From contig JAFGSZ010000029.1 in NCBI GenBank assembly GCA_016934395.1, forward strand, positions 1 through 38,819: a stretch of DNA of 38,819 bases, read 5' to 3'. The notes below the pieces were generated by a model. That model searched no databases. It had not been told where the DNA came from and saw only the letters and a list, made by a program, of their open reading frames with translations. Positions within the stretch are counted from its first letter, which is position 1. Every line of letters starts with the position of its first letter. Below, piece after piece: positions 1 through 8,194 of the stretch. The position numbers and the translations under genes were made by a program. Source of the DNA: Bacteroidales bacterium (GTDB lineage: Bacteria; Bacteroidota; Bacteroidia; Bacteroidales; UBA10428).

Positions 1-1136
1 AGAAATTATCAGTAAAGTCAAAACAAACAGCCGATTATTCAATCATCTTCAATCAATTGGAGATCCTTGTTAATTTAACAGATGAAAAACAGATCATACA
101 GGTGGGGTTTGATTTGTTAAATAGTTTATATGCCCCATCACACATTGTATTTACACGTTTGTTAAATAAACATAATGAGCGGTTCGAGTTTAACGGTATA
201 TATAATAATCAGCCACAGAAAAGCGAAAACTGTTTTGAAATAAAAGTTTATCATTCAAATAAAGTATTGGGAATATTTGAAATTAACGGAATTCAATTTC
301 CCCAATATCTTAGTGAATATAAAAAGACAGGAGTGCTATTAAGTTATCTTTTGGGACTGGCGATTGCAAATGCCCGAAAATATGAAATTACCATTGAACA
401 AAAAAAACAACTTGAAGCGTTTTCACTGGAATTGCAAAAGACTAATAATTCAAAAGACAAATTTTTTTCTATACTGGCGCATGATTTAAGCAGCCCATTT
501 CATTCTCTTCTGGGAATGAGTGAATTTTTAAACACAGAAATTGAAAAGGGAAACATTGAGAAAGTTAAAAAATTCAGCGATACCATTTATCAGACTATAA
601 CTAAAACATATAATTTATTGACAAATCTGTTGGATTGGGCACAGTCTCAAACAGGAAAAATCCAATTTAAGCCGGAATTATTCTTTTTGTCAGAAATTGT
701 AGATGAAATAATTTTATTACTAAACGCTCAGGCAGAAAACAAAACTATTACTCTAAACAATTTAATTCATGCTGATTTAAGCGTATATGCTGATAAAAAC
801 ATGTTAAGTACGGTAATTAGAAATTTAGTATCAAATGCAATAAAATATTCAAATAAAAATGGCATAATTACCATATCGGCTTCTGGTAATGAACATATAC
901 GCCAAATATCGGTTTCAGATAATGGTATTGGAATAAGTTTAGAAAACATTGAAAAACTATTTCAGATTGAGAAAGTTATAAGTAGGCCCGGCACCCATGA
1001 GGAAACAGGAACAGGATTGGGTTTAATACTTTGTAAAGAATTTATAGAAAAACACGATGGTGAAATTTGGGTAGAAAGCGATATTGGAAAGGGCAGCATT
1101 TTCCATTTTACATTGCCAGTTAAAAATTCAAAATAA
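1..1136 (+). CDS. Sensor histidine kinase, 5'-truncated by the window edge
   Basis: The reading frame is open from the first bases (first full codon at 3), so the gene starts outside the window; the TTG at 57 is not a convincing start. Counting from that TTG, residues 1-110 look like the end of a GAF-type sensor domain, 110-133 form a short coiled coil, and a HisKA domain follows with phospho-acceptor His142 in SILAHDLSSPFHSLLG. The ATPase domain shows the N box NLVSNAIKYS, G1 box DNGIGIS and G2 box GTGLGLIL, and ends in the usual FHFTLP strand. The visible part has no membrane segment, so it is either cytosolic or anchored by the missing N-terminus. It should autophosphorylate and pass phosphate to a response regulator, but no partner lies directly downstream. 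The family is certain; the signal is unknown. Confidence 0.93.
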   Translation, partial: KLSVKSKQTADYSIIFNQLEILVNLTDEKQIIQVGFDLLNSLYAPSHIVFTRLLNKHNERFEFNGIYNNQPQKSENCFEIKVYHSNKVLGIFEINGIQFPQYLSEYKKTGVLLSYLLGLAIANARKYEITIEQKKQLEAFSLELQKTNNSKDKFFSILAHDLSSPFHSLLGMSEFLNTEIEKGNIEKVKKFSDTIYQTITKTYNLLTNLLDWAQSQTGKIQFKPELFFLSEIVDEIILLLNAQAENKTITLNNLIHADLSVYADKNMLSTVIRNLVSNAIKYSNKNGIITISASGNEHIRQISVSDNGIGISLENIEKLFQIEKVISRPGTHEETGTGLGLILCKEFIEKHDGEIWVESDIGKGSIFHFTLPVKNSK

Positions 1137-1186
1137 AATTATTCCTTTCGCTTGCCAATCAACAATCAAACTACTAATCCCAAACA

Positions 1187-1417
1187 ATAAGCCCGGGAGG
1201 TTCAATAAACAACTACCATACAATCCATCCAGCTAAAACCATATCTACAGGCCATCTGTGTTTACAAGCTATGTACAAAATAAACCCTTAGATTAAAATT
1301 CCCATTCGCCTTCCCTCAACTTAATTTTATGTCCAATTGCTTGTTGTGAATGGAACCTATTTGTTCTGAATACTTATATTCTTATATTTGAACAAGATAT
1401 TTATAAAGGACATGAAC
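1187..1417 (+). repeat. Family A dispersed intergenic repeat, copy A1
   Basis: The 329-nt spacer between the kinase and the next gene has no gene and is mostly a diverged copy of a repeat seen four more times here. The middle part (about 1256-1290, TTTACAAGCTATGTACAAAA) matches the copy at 38772 and, more weakly, 33270. The 3' part (1360-1417) carries the promoter module shared with 9499, 33438 and 37594. The 5' hairpin seen in copies A2 and A5 is reduced to a CCCGGG stretch. Confidence 0.6.
1360..1390 (+). promoter_or_regulatory. Repeat-borne promoter of the 1466 gene pair
   Basis: TTTG at 1360-1363, a 19-nt spacer, then TATATTTG at 1383-1390. This is a full match to the Bacteroidota housekeeping promoter (-33 TTTG, -7 TAnnTTTG). 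Transcription should start near 1397, leaving a leader of about 70 nt. Confidence 0.72.
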
Positions 1418-1465
1418 CTTACCTCCTTATAAGCTATTGGCTACTTTATTAGTTAAGCAGTATAA

Positions 1466-2260
1466 ATGAAAAAGTTCAATAAACCCATACATAAAATTAT
1501 CCTTTTGGCTGTAACGCTTTTAATAGCCGGTCAGGCATCTGGACAAGATACATTATTCACCCCTCCTGGGTATCCCACAGGTATCCTATTCCAATGTGGC
1601 CTGGGTAATTATACTATAAAAGACGAGTATATTTCTAAAGAGAAATATTCAGGAAGACTCCCCTATTTTTCAATAGGATGGACGAAAGGACATGACAACT
1701 ATGTTTATCGGCTTGAAATGACACTTAGAAACTCAGATGAAATATACAATAATAGTGTTTCATCTGAAATCACGCAGTTTTCGCTTAATCAGGGTTTTCT
1801 TTATCCATTGAAAAAAATATTTTTATTTAATAAAGAGTTCTATGTTTGGCTGGGGCCTTCAACCGATTTCTTCTTCAATTATAACAAACCAAATATCGCG
1901 GTTTCAGGATTTGATTATGCTCAATCATATGCAGGTTTGTTTTCTTTAGGGTTTAATGTTGATGGCATATATATTCTAAGTCATAAATTTCAGGTGGAAT
2001 CTTTTATCAGGACATCGGCCCTTTCATTAGGTTGGCGTACCATAGACAATGAAGAAGATGATCAATCTCCTGTGAAACCTCTTACACTATTTTCAGGCTT
2101 GAATTCTTCATTTGATCTGGGAATACGCTATTACCTGTTGAACACATTATCGATAAGCGTAGCGTATAAGTTGGAATTCGTCCGCATCAGCGCCTGGGAA
2201 AAACTGCTTTCTGCGAGTGATAACTTGGTGATCGGCTTAAATTACCGGTTTAAAAAGTAG
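1466..2260 (+). CDS. Secreted outer-membrane beta-barrel-like protein
   Basis: A 264-residue protein with a signal peptide (hydrophobic ILLAVTLLIAG, likely cut after about residue 26, ASGQ). The mature part alternates short amphipathic strands rich in Tyr, Phe and Gly (YFSIGW, YRLEMTL, FYVWLG, FDLGIRYYL, LSISVAYKLEF) and ends in LVIGLNYRF, as outer-membrane barrels do. It probably sits in the outer membrane as a small barrel of about 8-12 strands. Only 3 nt separate it from the S41 peptidase lipoprotein gene, so the two are cotranscribed from the promoter at 1360. I do not recognise a named family; function unknown. Confidence 0.75.
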   Translation: MKKFNKPIHKIILLAVTLLIAGQASGQDTLFTPPGYPTGILFQCGLGNYTIKDEYISKEKYSGRLPYFSIGWTKGHDNYVYRLEMTLRNSDEIYNNSVSSEITQFSLNQGFLYPLKKIFLFNKEFYVWLGPSTDFFFNYNKPNIAVSGFDYAQSYAGLFSLGFNVDGIYILSHKFQVESFIRTSALSLGWRTIDNEEDDQSPVKPLTLFSGLNSSFDLGIRYYLLNTLSISVAYKLEFVRISAWEKLLSASDNLVIGLNYRFKK

Positions 2261-2263
2261 TCT

Positions 2264-3286
2264 ATGAAATTAGTGAAGTTGATATCTTGTATTGTTTTAG
2301 GATTCCTGATCTTCGGTTGTGAAGATGCCCTTGTAAAATCTACTGATTCTAGCCGGAATTTGGAAGATTTCGAAGCTGCCTGGCTACGGGTGAACGAAGT
2401 ATACCCATTGCTCGAATTTAAAAAAATAAATTGGGATTCATTGTATATTGTATATCGCCAGCGCATGGAAATGGCAAGGGGTGATGAATTTTATTTCGTT
2501 TTACACGATTTACTTGCAGAATTGAAAGACGGTCATGTTTATTATCATACTGATGGCGGTGGTGAAGTTTATCCGTTTTATCCTCAACGGCATTTTAAAG
2601 ATCGTCATGCTTACAGCCCCTTTGTTGTGCGAAAGTATTTTGATAAAGAACTACGACTAACAGAAAGCGGAAGTGCAGAATACGAAATTACTCCTGAAAA
2701 TATTGGGTATGTATTTCTTTCGGACTTTCACGGAAACTACATTTCCGGTGAATTTCAAAATATCATTGAATACCTTAAAAACACAAAGGGTTTGATTATT
2801 GATATCAGGCAGAAAAGAGGTGGCGACTATCAAAATGTTCTTACTATTGTCAGCTGGTTTTTAATTGACCCACTCGAACCTCCGAAATTGTACTTTTTGG
2901 GTGAACTGATTGAACAATCCCCTATTGAACCAAGTGAAATTTTCACATATACTAACCCGGTAGTAGTTTTAATTAACGGCTCAACATTTAGTGCAGGAGA
3001 GATTACTACAGAGATTCTAAAACAATTGCCAAATATTACCGCTGTTGGAGATACTACTGGCGGTGGCGGTGTAGCATCAAATAGTTCCCCGCCAAAGGCT
3101 GTCGGCAAATATCAACTTCCGAGTGGAAAGCTAATCTACATTGGAACAGGATACGTCGAGCGCTATGACGGACAACCCTTTGAATGGATTGGTATTCCTC
3201 CGGATATTCGTGTGGAACAAACAGAAATGGATATAAAGAACGGCAGAGACAAGCAATTGGAGTATGCAATAAATATGCTGATGTAA
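2264..3286 (+). CDS. S41 family peptidase lipoprotein (C-terminal processing protease-like)
   Basis: A 340-residue lipoprotein: signal segment with lipobox LIFGC, lipidated Cys19. Residues 35-95 hold the helical N-terminal region including LKDGHVYY, typical of S41 enzymes. The tail-specific protease core covers about 145-330, with GLIIDIRQKRGG (176-187) and the catalytic serine Ser243 in NGSTFSAGEI. No convincing PDZ domain is present between 100 and 145, which is usual for short Bacteroidota members. It is expected to cleave proteins or peptides in the periplasm or at the cell surface. It lies 3 nt after the barrel protein gene, so it may process that protein or its cargo; that link is inference. 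Confidence 0.88.
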   Translation: MKLVKLISCIVLGFLIFGCEDALVKSTDSSRNLEDFEAAWLRVNEVYPLLEFKKINWDSLYIVYRQRMEMARGDEFYFVLHDLLAELKDGHVYYHTDGGGEVYPFYPQRHFKDRHAYSPFVVRKYFDKELRLTESGSAEYEITPENIGYVFLSDFHGNYISGEFQNIIEYLKNTKGLIIDIRQKRGGDYQNVLTIVSWFLIDPLEPPKLYFLGELIEQSPIEPSEIFTYTNPVVVLINGSTFSAGEITTEILKQLPNITAVGDTTGGGGVASNSSPPKAVGKYQLPSGKLIYIGTGYVERYDGQPFEWIGIPPDIRVEQTEMDIKNGRDKQLEYAINMLM

Positions 3287-3370
3287 ATATTACAATAAAA
3301 AACTACTCCCTTTAAAATAGGAGAAAGTTCTTAACAAAGTAAAATTGCATAGGGCGGCTTGCATTTTCAT

Positions 3371-3400
3371 TTTGTATGTATAATGTCTATATTTATTTTG
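3371..3400 (+). promoter_or_regulatory. Possible promoter of the GH8 gene
   Basis: TTTG at 3371-3374, a 19-nt spacer and an imperfect -7 element, TATTTTGA, starting at 3394. It lies about 100 nt before the GH8 start. The -7 match is partial, so this is tentative. Confidence 0.3.
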
Positions 3401-3502
3401 AAATAAAATATTAAGTTAACCGCTCTGGTGACTGCATCATCATGCGCATAAATTTAATTTATTGCAGATTAAATTATACTATTAATACTAAGTTTTGAAC
3501 TG

Positions 3503-4816
3503 ATGAAAAAAAAATATTCGTTAACCTTACTGACACTAGTATACTCCGGTTTGAGTTATGGGCAGGGAACATTACCAGCGAATGACTGTAACAAGGATGT
3601 TGAGGATTCCCGGGGAACCATGATTCCCTGGGAAAAGGGCGCCCGGGAAACAGGCATTTACCGGAATCTCTTTCTAGAAGCCGGGTATAGTCAGGCTGAT
3701 ATTGATGCTAAACTGGCCAAGGCCTATTATGATGTATTTGAAGGTCCGAAACGGGTGTATTTTGAGGTAGGTGATTCCATGGCCTATGTTTCTGATTTAA
3801 AGAATCACGATGCCCGTACAGAAGGCCTTTCTTACGGAATGATGGTGGCCGTGCAGCTGAATAAAAAAGAGGTTTTTGACCGCTTATGGCGCTGGACTAA
3901 AGAATATATGCAACATCAGGGCGGGGCCCGGGATGCCTATTTTGCCTGGAGCGTGGATCCGAAAACCGGAAAACATAATTCGGAAGGATCTGCTTCGGAT
4001 GGTGAATTGTATTTTATTACCGACTTGTTGTTTGCTTCCAACCGCTGGGGAAATGAAACCGGAATTAATTATTACGCCGAAGCCCGAAGAATCCTGGATG
4101 CCATGTGGAGTAAAGACGGGACCGAAGGAATTATGAATGTTATTAACGTTGAACACAAACAAATCAACTTTGTACCGGACAAATTCGGATATGACTTTAC
4201 CGATCCATCGTACCATTTGCCGGCATTTTTTGAAATCTGGGCGGAATATGCCGAAGACGGGCATGAACAATTTTACAGGGATTGTGCCGATACTGCACGG
4301 GTTTTTCTTCACAAGGCTTGTGATCCTGTAACCGGCCTAAATGTGGACCTTACAGAATTCAGCGGGGCTCCCAAAACAGCATGGCGACGGCCCAGCGCTT
4401 TTCGCTATGACTCCTGGAGGGTACCCATGAATATTGCCATGGATTATTCGTGGTACGCCAAAGATAAAGAATGGCAGCAGGATTATGCCGTAAGGTTCCA
4501 GAACTTTCTTTTTTGCCGGGGTATTGATACGTTCGAAGACCAGTTCAACCAGGACGGAACGCTGCCCGACTATATCCTTTCTGCCGGAGGATATCAGAAA
4601 TTGCGGCATTCACTGGGTCTGGTGTCCACTTCTGCCGCAGCTTCTTTAATGGGAACCCAGGCCAAAAGCTGGAAATTTGTCGATGCCCTGTGGAATGCAA
4701 GACTGGAACCCTATGAAGATGAGTATTTTGATCCTTATTATGACGGGTTATTGTACCTTTTTAGTATAATGCACTTAAGCGGAAATTACCGGATCATAAG
4801 TCCTGTAATAAATTAA
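3503..4816 (+). CDS. Glycoside hydrolase family 8, reducing-end xylose-releasing exo-oligoxylanase-like
   Basis: A 437-residue protein with a signal peptide (LTLLTLVYSGLSYGQ), so exported, probably to the periplasm; no lipobox or T9SS tail is seen. The body is a GH8 (alpha/alpha)6 barrel. The region ARTEGLSYGMM holds the expected acid Glu107, SASDGELY holds Asp166 as a substrate-site residue, and RYDSWRVPMNIAMD holds Asp303 as the likely base. These motifs resemble the Rex-type exo-oligoxylanases (EC 3.2.1.156), which remove xylose from the reducing end of xylo-oligosaccharides, more than endo-cellulases; this is recall of the family, not a search. The gene stands alone, ahead of a two-component system, and fits with the GH51 enzyme at 9640. 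Confidence 0.88.
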   Translation: MKKKYSLTLLTLVYSGLSYGQGTLPANDCNKDVEDSRGTMIPWEKGARETGIYRNLFLEAGYSQADIDAKLAKAYYDVFEGPKRVYFEVGDSMAYVSDLKNHDARTEGLSYGMMVAVQLNKKEVFDRLWRWTKEYMQHQGGARDAYFAWSVDPKTGKHNSEGSASDGELYFITDLLFASNRWGNETGINYYAEARRILDAMWSKDGTEGIMNVINVEHKQINFVPDKFGYDFTDPSYHLPAFFEIWAEYAEDGHEQFYRDCADTARVFLHKACDPVTGLNVDLTEFSGAPKTAWRRPSAFRYDSWRVPMNIAMDYSWYAKDKEWQQDYAVRFQNFLFCRGIDTFEDQFNQDGTLPDYILSAGGYQKLRHSLGLVSTSAAASLMGTQAKSWKFVDALWNARLEPYEDEYFDPYYDGLLYLFSIMHLSGNYRIISPVIN

Positions 4817-4908
4817 AACAAATATGCCCTTTGAATAATCAATATCAAATTAAAGCAGGTGGTATTAAATGGGCATAACCCGAAAAATATAGTGTTTAAA
4901 ATAAGGGT

Positions 4909-5973
4909 ATGATTAAAACGATCTATAATAAGAACCAATATATCATTAACCTGTTAATCTTCAATATATTTTGGAATACGGTTAGAATAATACAGTGGAA
5001 GGAAATTCAACCGGAAAGGTTTTCGTTCATATTAAAATACATAACAATTGATTTTGTGATGGTATTAGCAATTTGCCTGCTTATGGTTTATATATACAAA
5101 TGGGCGGCAAACAAAAAACCGCTAGTAATACCGGTTGCTGTTTTTATCTGCTTTTCAATATTTTTTGCAGGATTGGTCATACCACTTGCAAATTCCGTTA
5201 AGGATTTTATATGGCCCGAGGGGATTTTATATAAAACTTCACTTGAGGTAATAAAGTCATCGTTCTATTATTATATCTGGTTTATTATCGCTTTTGGCGG
5301 AATATTTTATTTAACACGGTTCCGATTAATATATTTACAACAAAAGGAAGCCATCCTGAAAGCAGAATCCCTGGCAAAAGACACACAATTAAAAATGCTC
5401 CGGTATCAGATTAATCCACATTTTTTATTTAACATACTGAATTCACTTCATGCGCTTGTGGATGAAAACAAAAACATTGCAAAAAAACTAATTATATACC
5501 TTTCGGAATATTACCGGTTTACATTGGATAAACAAGTTCAAAAAAACTCAATAAAAAATGAAATCAGTATCATTGAAAAATATTTTGAAATTCAAAAAAT
5601 AAGATTTGAAGAAAACCTGGAGTATGAAATCACTGTGGATGAAAAAGCAAAATCCATTCAAATTCCATCATTCATTATCCATTTACTCGTTGAAAATGCC
5701 ATTAAATATGGTTTAAAGTGTTTCGAAAAAAAACTGGTCATTAAACTGAATATTATCCTGGATAAAAAAAAACTGTCCATTTCAGTTGTTAATTCGGGAA
5801 AATTAATTCCTGCTAAACAACATGCCACAGCTTTGAATGAAGGAACTGGCAGCGGCATAGAAAACATAAACAATCGTTTAAAATTATTCTATCAGGAAAA
5901 TTTTGCTTTTTCACTCCGTGAAGAAAACGATTGGGTAATAGCAAAAATAGATATTGACAAAAACGGTTTATGA
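4909..5973 (+). CDS. LytS-type sensor histidine kinase (His_kinase family)
   Basis: A 354-residue membrane kinase. Four hydrophobic segments lie at about 11-28, 43-62, 72-94 and 119-137, followed by a short coiled coil (140-162). The His_kinase signature QINPHFLFNILNSL carries phospho-acceptor His171, and a degenerate ATPase domain follows with the N box LLVENAIKYG and the glycine loop GTGSGIENINNRL. This is the Bacteroidota LytS/YpdA-like type, with no separate periplasmic sensor domain, so the signal probably acts in the membrane. The stop overlaps the start of the response regulator by 4 nt (ATGA), which shows translational coupling. Confidence 0.92.
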   Translation: MIKTIYNKNQYIINLLIFNIFWNTVRIIQWKEIQPERFSFILKYITIDFVMVLAICLLMVYIYKWAANKKPLVIPVAVFICFSIFFAGLVIPLANSVKDFIWPEGILYKTSLEVIKSSFYYYIWFIIAFGGIFYLTRFRLIYLQQKEAILKAESLAKDTQLKMLRYQINPHFLFNILNSLHALVDENKNIAKKLIIYLSEYYRFTLDKQVQKNSIKNEISIIEKYFEIQKIRFEENLEYEITVDEKAKSIQIPSFIIHLLVENAIKYGLKCFEKKLVIKLNIILDKKKLSISVVNSGKLIPAKQHATALNEGTGSGIENINNRLKLFYQENFAFSLREENDWVIAKIDIDKNGL

Positions 5974-6698
5974 ATGAAATTTCAACCATAATCATTGATG
6001 ATGAACGATTAGCCAGGGTTAATCTCAGAAAACTTTTAGAGCCCTTTACCCACATTATAATCGTTGGCGAAGCCGGTTCGTGCAAAGAGGCTATTCAATC
6101 GATAAACCTGAACCAACCCGAATTAATATTCCTGGATATCCAACTGATGGGTGAAACCGGATTTGATTTGCTGGATAAAATAAACTCCGGAATACAGGTT
6201 ATTTTTGTAACCGCTTATGATGAATATGCTATTCGTGCTTTTGAGATGAATGCCCTGGATTACCTGTTAAAACCTGTAAATCCGGAACGATTAAAAAAAA
6301 CTATCGAACGGATATCCATCCCCTCAACTAAAAATAGATTTTCGAACAGGAAGTTTAATTACAACGACGCTGTTTATGTAAATCTAAATAGTAATACTTC
6401 AAAATTTCTGAGAATACGTTCGATCATATATATCAAGCCTGTTGGCAATCATACAAAGCTTATGACAAATGAAAAAATAAATTGCGTGGTTTTAAAAACC
6501 CTGAAGCAGTGGGAAGATGAATTGCCTGAAGAAAATTTTATACGTATTCATCGTTCAACCATCGTAAATATTGAGTATATCATCAGAATCGAGAAATACT
6601 CAACAGCCTGCCACCGAGTATATTTAAAAAATGTTACCGAACCCTTTGAGATTAGCAGAAGGTTCCTGACGCAATTAAAGGGAAATTATAAAATCTGA
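5970..6698 (+). CDS. LytTR family response regulator
   Basis: A 242-residue protein with a receiver domain (5-115) and a LytTR DNA-binding domain (about 140-240). Receiver landmarks are IIIDDERLA at the N-terminus, phospho-acceptor Asp56 in LIFLDIQL, Thr81 in FVTAYDEYAIRAFE and Lys101 in YLLKPV. The LytTR domain shows FIRIHRSTIVNIEYI and EISRRFL. Such regulators bind pairs of short direct repeats about two helical turns apart; a set of this kind sits directly after this gene (6703-6756), so a likely target is the PD40 lipoprotein gene at 6895. Partner kinase: the overlapping gene upstream. Confidence 0.93.
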   Translation: MNEISTIIIDDERLARVNLRKLLEPFTHIIIVGEAGSCKEAIQSINLNQPELIFLDIQLMGETGFDLLDKINSGIQVIFVTAYDEYAIRAFEMNALDYLLKPVNPERLKKTIERISIPSTKNRFSNRKFNYNDAVYVNLNSNTSKFLRIRSIIYIKPVGNHTKLMTNEKINCVVLKTLKQWEDELPEENFIRIHRSTIVNIEYIIRIEKYSTACHRVYLKNVTEPFEISRRFLTQLKGNYKI

Positions 6699-6702
6699 AT
6701 TT

Positions 6703-6756
6703 ACCGCCTATATCACGGTTTTGCCGCTTATCATCTTTTTATACCGCTTATCATTT
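6703..6756 (+). promoter_or_regulatory. Putative LytTR operator: three direct repeats with 20-nt period
   Basis: Three copies of CCGCYTAT(A)TCA begin at 6704, 6724 and 6744, exactly 20 nt apart: ACCGCCTATATCA, GCCGCTTATCATC and ACCGCTTATCATT, counted from the base before each core. They lie between the response regulator stop and the next gene, about 13 nt upstream of a TTTG (6767-6770) that may be a -33 box, with a weak -7 (TATGATCA, 6791-6798) 20 nt further. The geometry suits activation by a LytTR dimer. Binding itself is inference. Confidence 0.6.
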
Positions 6757-6894
6757 TCAAATTGCTTTTGCTGGATTTTGTTTCTTTTTTTATGATCAAC
6801 AAAACTTTACACAATTACTATTATTCATCCTGTAAAACAAATATTGTTTGAATATATTTTTAAAAATATTCAGCAAAACTTAAAACCAATCAAT

Positions 6895-8091
6895 ATGACT
6901 AAGTATGTATTTATTGCAGCTGCCTTATTTCTTATACTGGCTTGTAACAGGCATACCGGTTATGAATATTTTGGTCAAACTCCTCCCGGCGATACACCTG
7001 AAATTTTTGCTCCGGGTATTATCTCTCTCGATAACCGGAATGAAAGTATGATAACCTTTTCTCCCGATGGCAAACAATGCTATTTTACCGTGAGCGAGAA
7101 ACCCTGGAACGATGTTCGGATTATGGAATCGGTGTATAAAAAAAGCGTGTGGACTACACCAGAAATTGCACCGTTTATCAGCAATTATGCCATGTGCCCC
7201 AGTATTTCATCCGATGGTACAAAACTCTTTTTTATCAGTTCGTATAAGGGCGCCAGTGCTGGCGTTAACCAGTGCCAGCGTACTGCTAACGGGGACTGGT
7301 CTGCACCTGCGGAAATGGACAGCCTGATCAATTCCGGGTTTAATGAGTATAGTTGTCACCTTTCCAGTAGGGGTACCATGTATGTTTGTTCCTGGCGTTC
7401 CGGTGGTGCAGGCGGCTGCGATGGCTGGCGTATTCCTTCAGTAGATGGGCAGTTTCAGAAAGCGGAAAACCTTGGTGCGCTGAATTCTAAAGTCGGTGAT
7501 TGTCTTTGGGCACCCGGACCGGATGAGGAATATCTTATCTTTCAATCCCGCCGTCCGCCCACTGGAAACGCCGGTGGCTTTTTTGAAACTGATCTGTTTA
7601 TAACCTTCGCTTTACCAGGGGGAGAATGGTCAGCACCCCAAAACCTGGGATCCGAAATAAACAGCGATTCAACAGATGGTTTCGCCTGGATATCGCATGA
7701 TGGTGAATATCTCTTTTTCTCCAGCAACCGCAGTGGATCATATGATATTTACTGGGTACGCCTTGATTCGGTGTTAAAAAACACCCCTAAAATTCCGTTA
7801 ACAGCTGAAATTCAGGAGCCCGATGATTATGTGTTTTATCAAAAGTTTGACTTTAAAACTAGCCTGCATTTTGATTTGAAAAAACCCGGATACACAAAAC
7901 TGACTATTTATAATCTGGCTGGTGAAAAAATAAATACAATACTTGATGAGTACAGGCTGGCTGGCGAAAATGAATTTGTTTGGGAAGGTGACGGGTATCG
8001 CAAAGGAAAATATATTTGTGCGTTACAACTTAGTGAAGAAAAAGCTGGAAAACCATATTTGGAAACGGCAATACAAGTATTGTTGCGGTAG
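6895..8091 (+). CDS. PD40/TolB-like beta-propeller lipoprotein
   Basis: Start taken at the ATG at 6895, not the in-frame TTG at 6844, because it puts a clean lipoprotein signal first (FLILAC, Cys17); 398 residues. The centre has WD40-like PD40 blades, each with S-x-DG-x-x-hydrophobic-F: FSPDGKQCYFT, SSDGTKLFFIS, APGPDEEYLIFQS and ISHDGEYLFFSSNRSG. The final 85 residues (YTKLTIYNLAGEKI to GKYICALQL) resemble a FlgD-like Ig fold. It is a surface or periplasmic lipoprotein; propellers of this type usually bind protein or glycan partners. The probable operator upstream places it under the LytTR system, so it may be that system's output or part of its sensing. Confidence 0.82.
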   Translation: MTKYVFIAAALFLILACNRHTGYEYFGQTPPGDTPEIFAPGIISLDNRNESMITFSPDGKQCYFTVSEKPWNDVRIMESVYKKSVWTTPEIAPFISNYAMCPSISSDGTKLFFISSYKGASAGVNQCQRTANGDWSAPAEMDSLINSGFNEYSCHLSSRGTMYVCSWRSGGAGGCDGWRIPSVDGQFQKAENLGALNSKVGDCLWAPGPDEEYLIFQSRRPPTGNAGGFFETDLFITFALPGGEWSAPQNLGSEINSDSTDGFAWISHDGEYLFFSSNRSGSYDIYWVRLDSVLKNTPKIPLTAEIQEPDDYVFYQKFDFKTSLHFDLKKPGYTKLTIYNLAGEKINTILDEYRLAGENEFVWEGDGYRKGKYICALQLSEEKAGKPYLETAIQVLLR

Positions 8092-8194
8092 AAAAACCAA
8101 TCAGATGCTGTTTACTTAACTGTTTCTCCGGAATGTTAGTAAATTATGGATTGTTAAAAGTTGAACCTATTTTAAGAAATAAACTATTATAGCT

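Noticed and set aside
3884-4312. 142-codon minus-strand frame inside GH8
   Set aside because: Shadow of the GH8 coding sequence, which has intact catalytic motifs.
4823-4877. Terminator after GH8 (TATGCCC with GGGCATA)
   Set aside because: Seven-base arms are separated by about 41 nt and no T run follows, so a chance match is likely.
6703-6756. Triple repeat considered as a CRISPR array
   Set aside because: Units are about 11 nt with 9-nt gaps and only three copies; this fits an operator, not a CRISPR.
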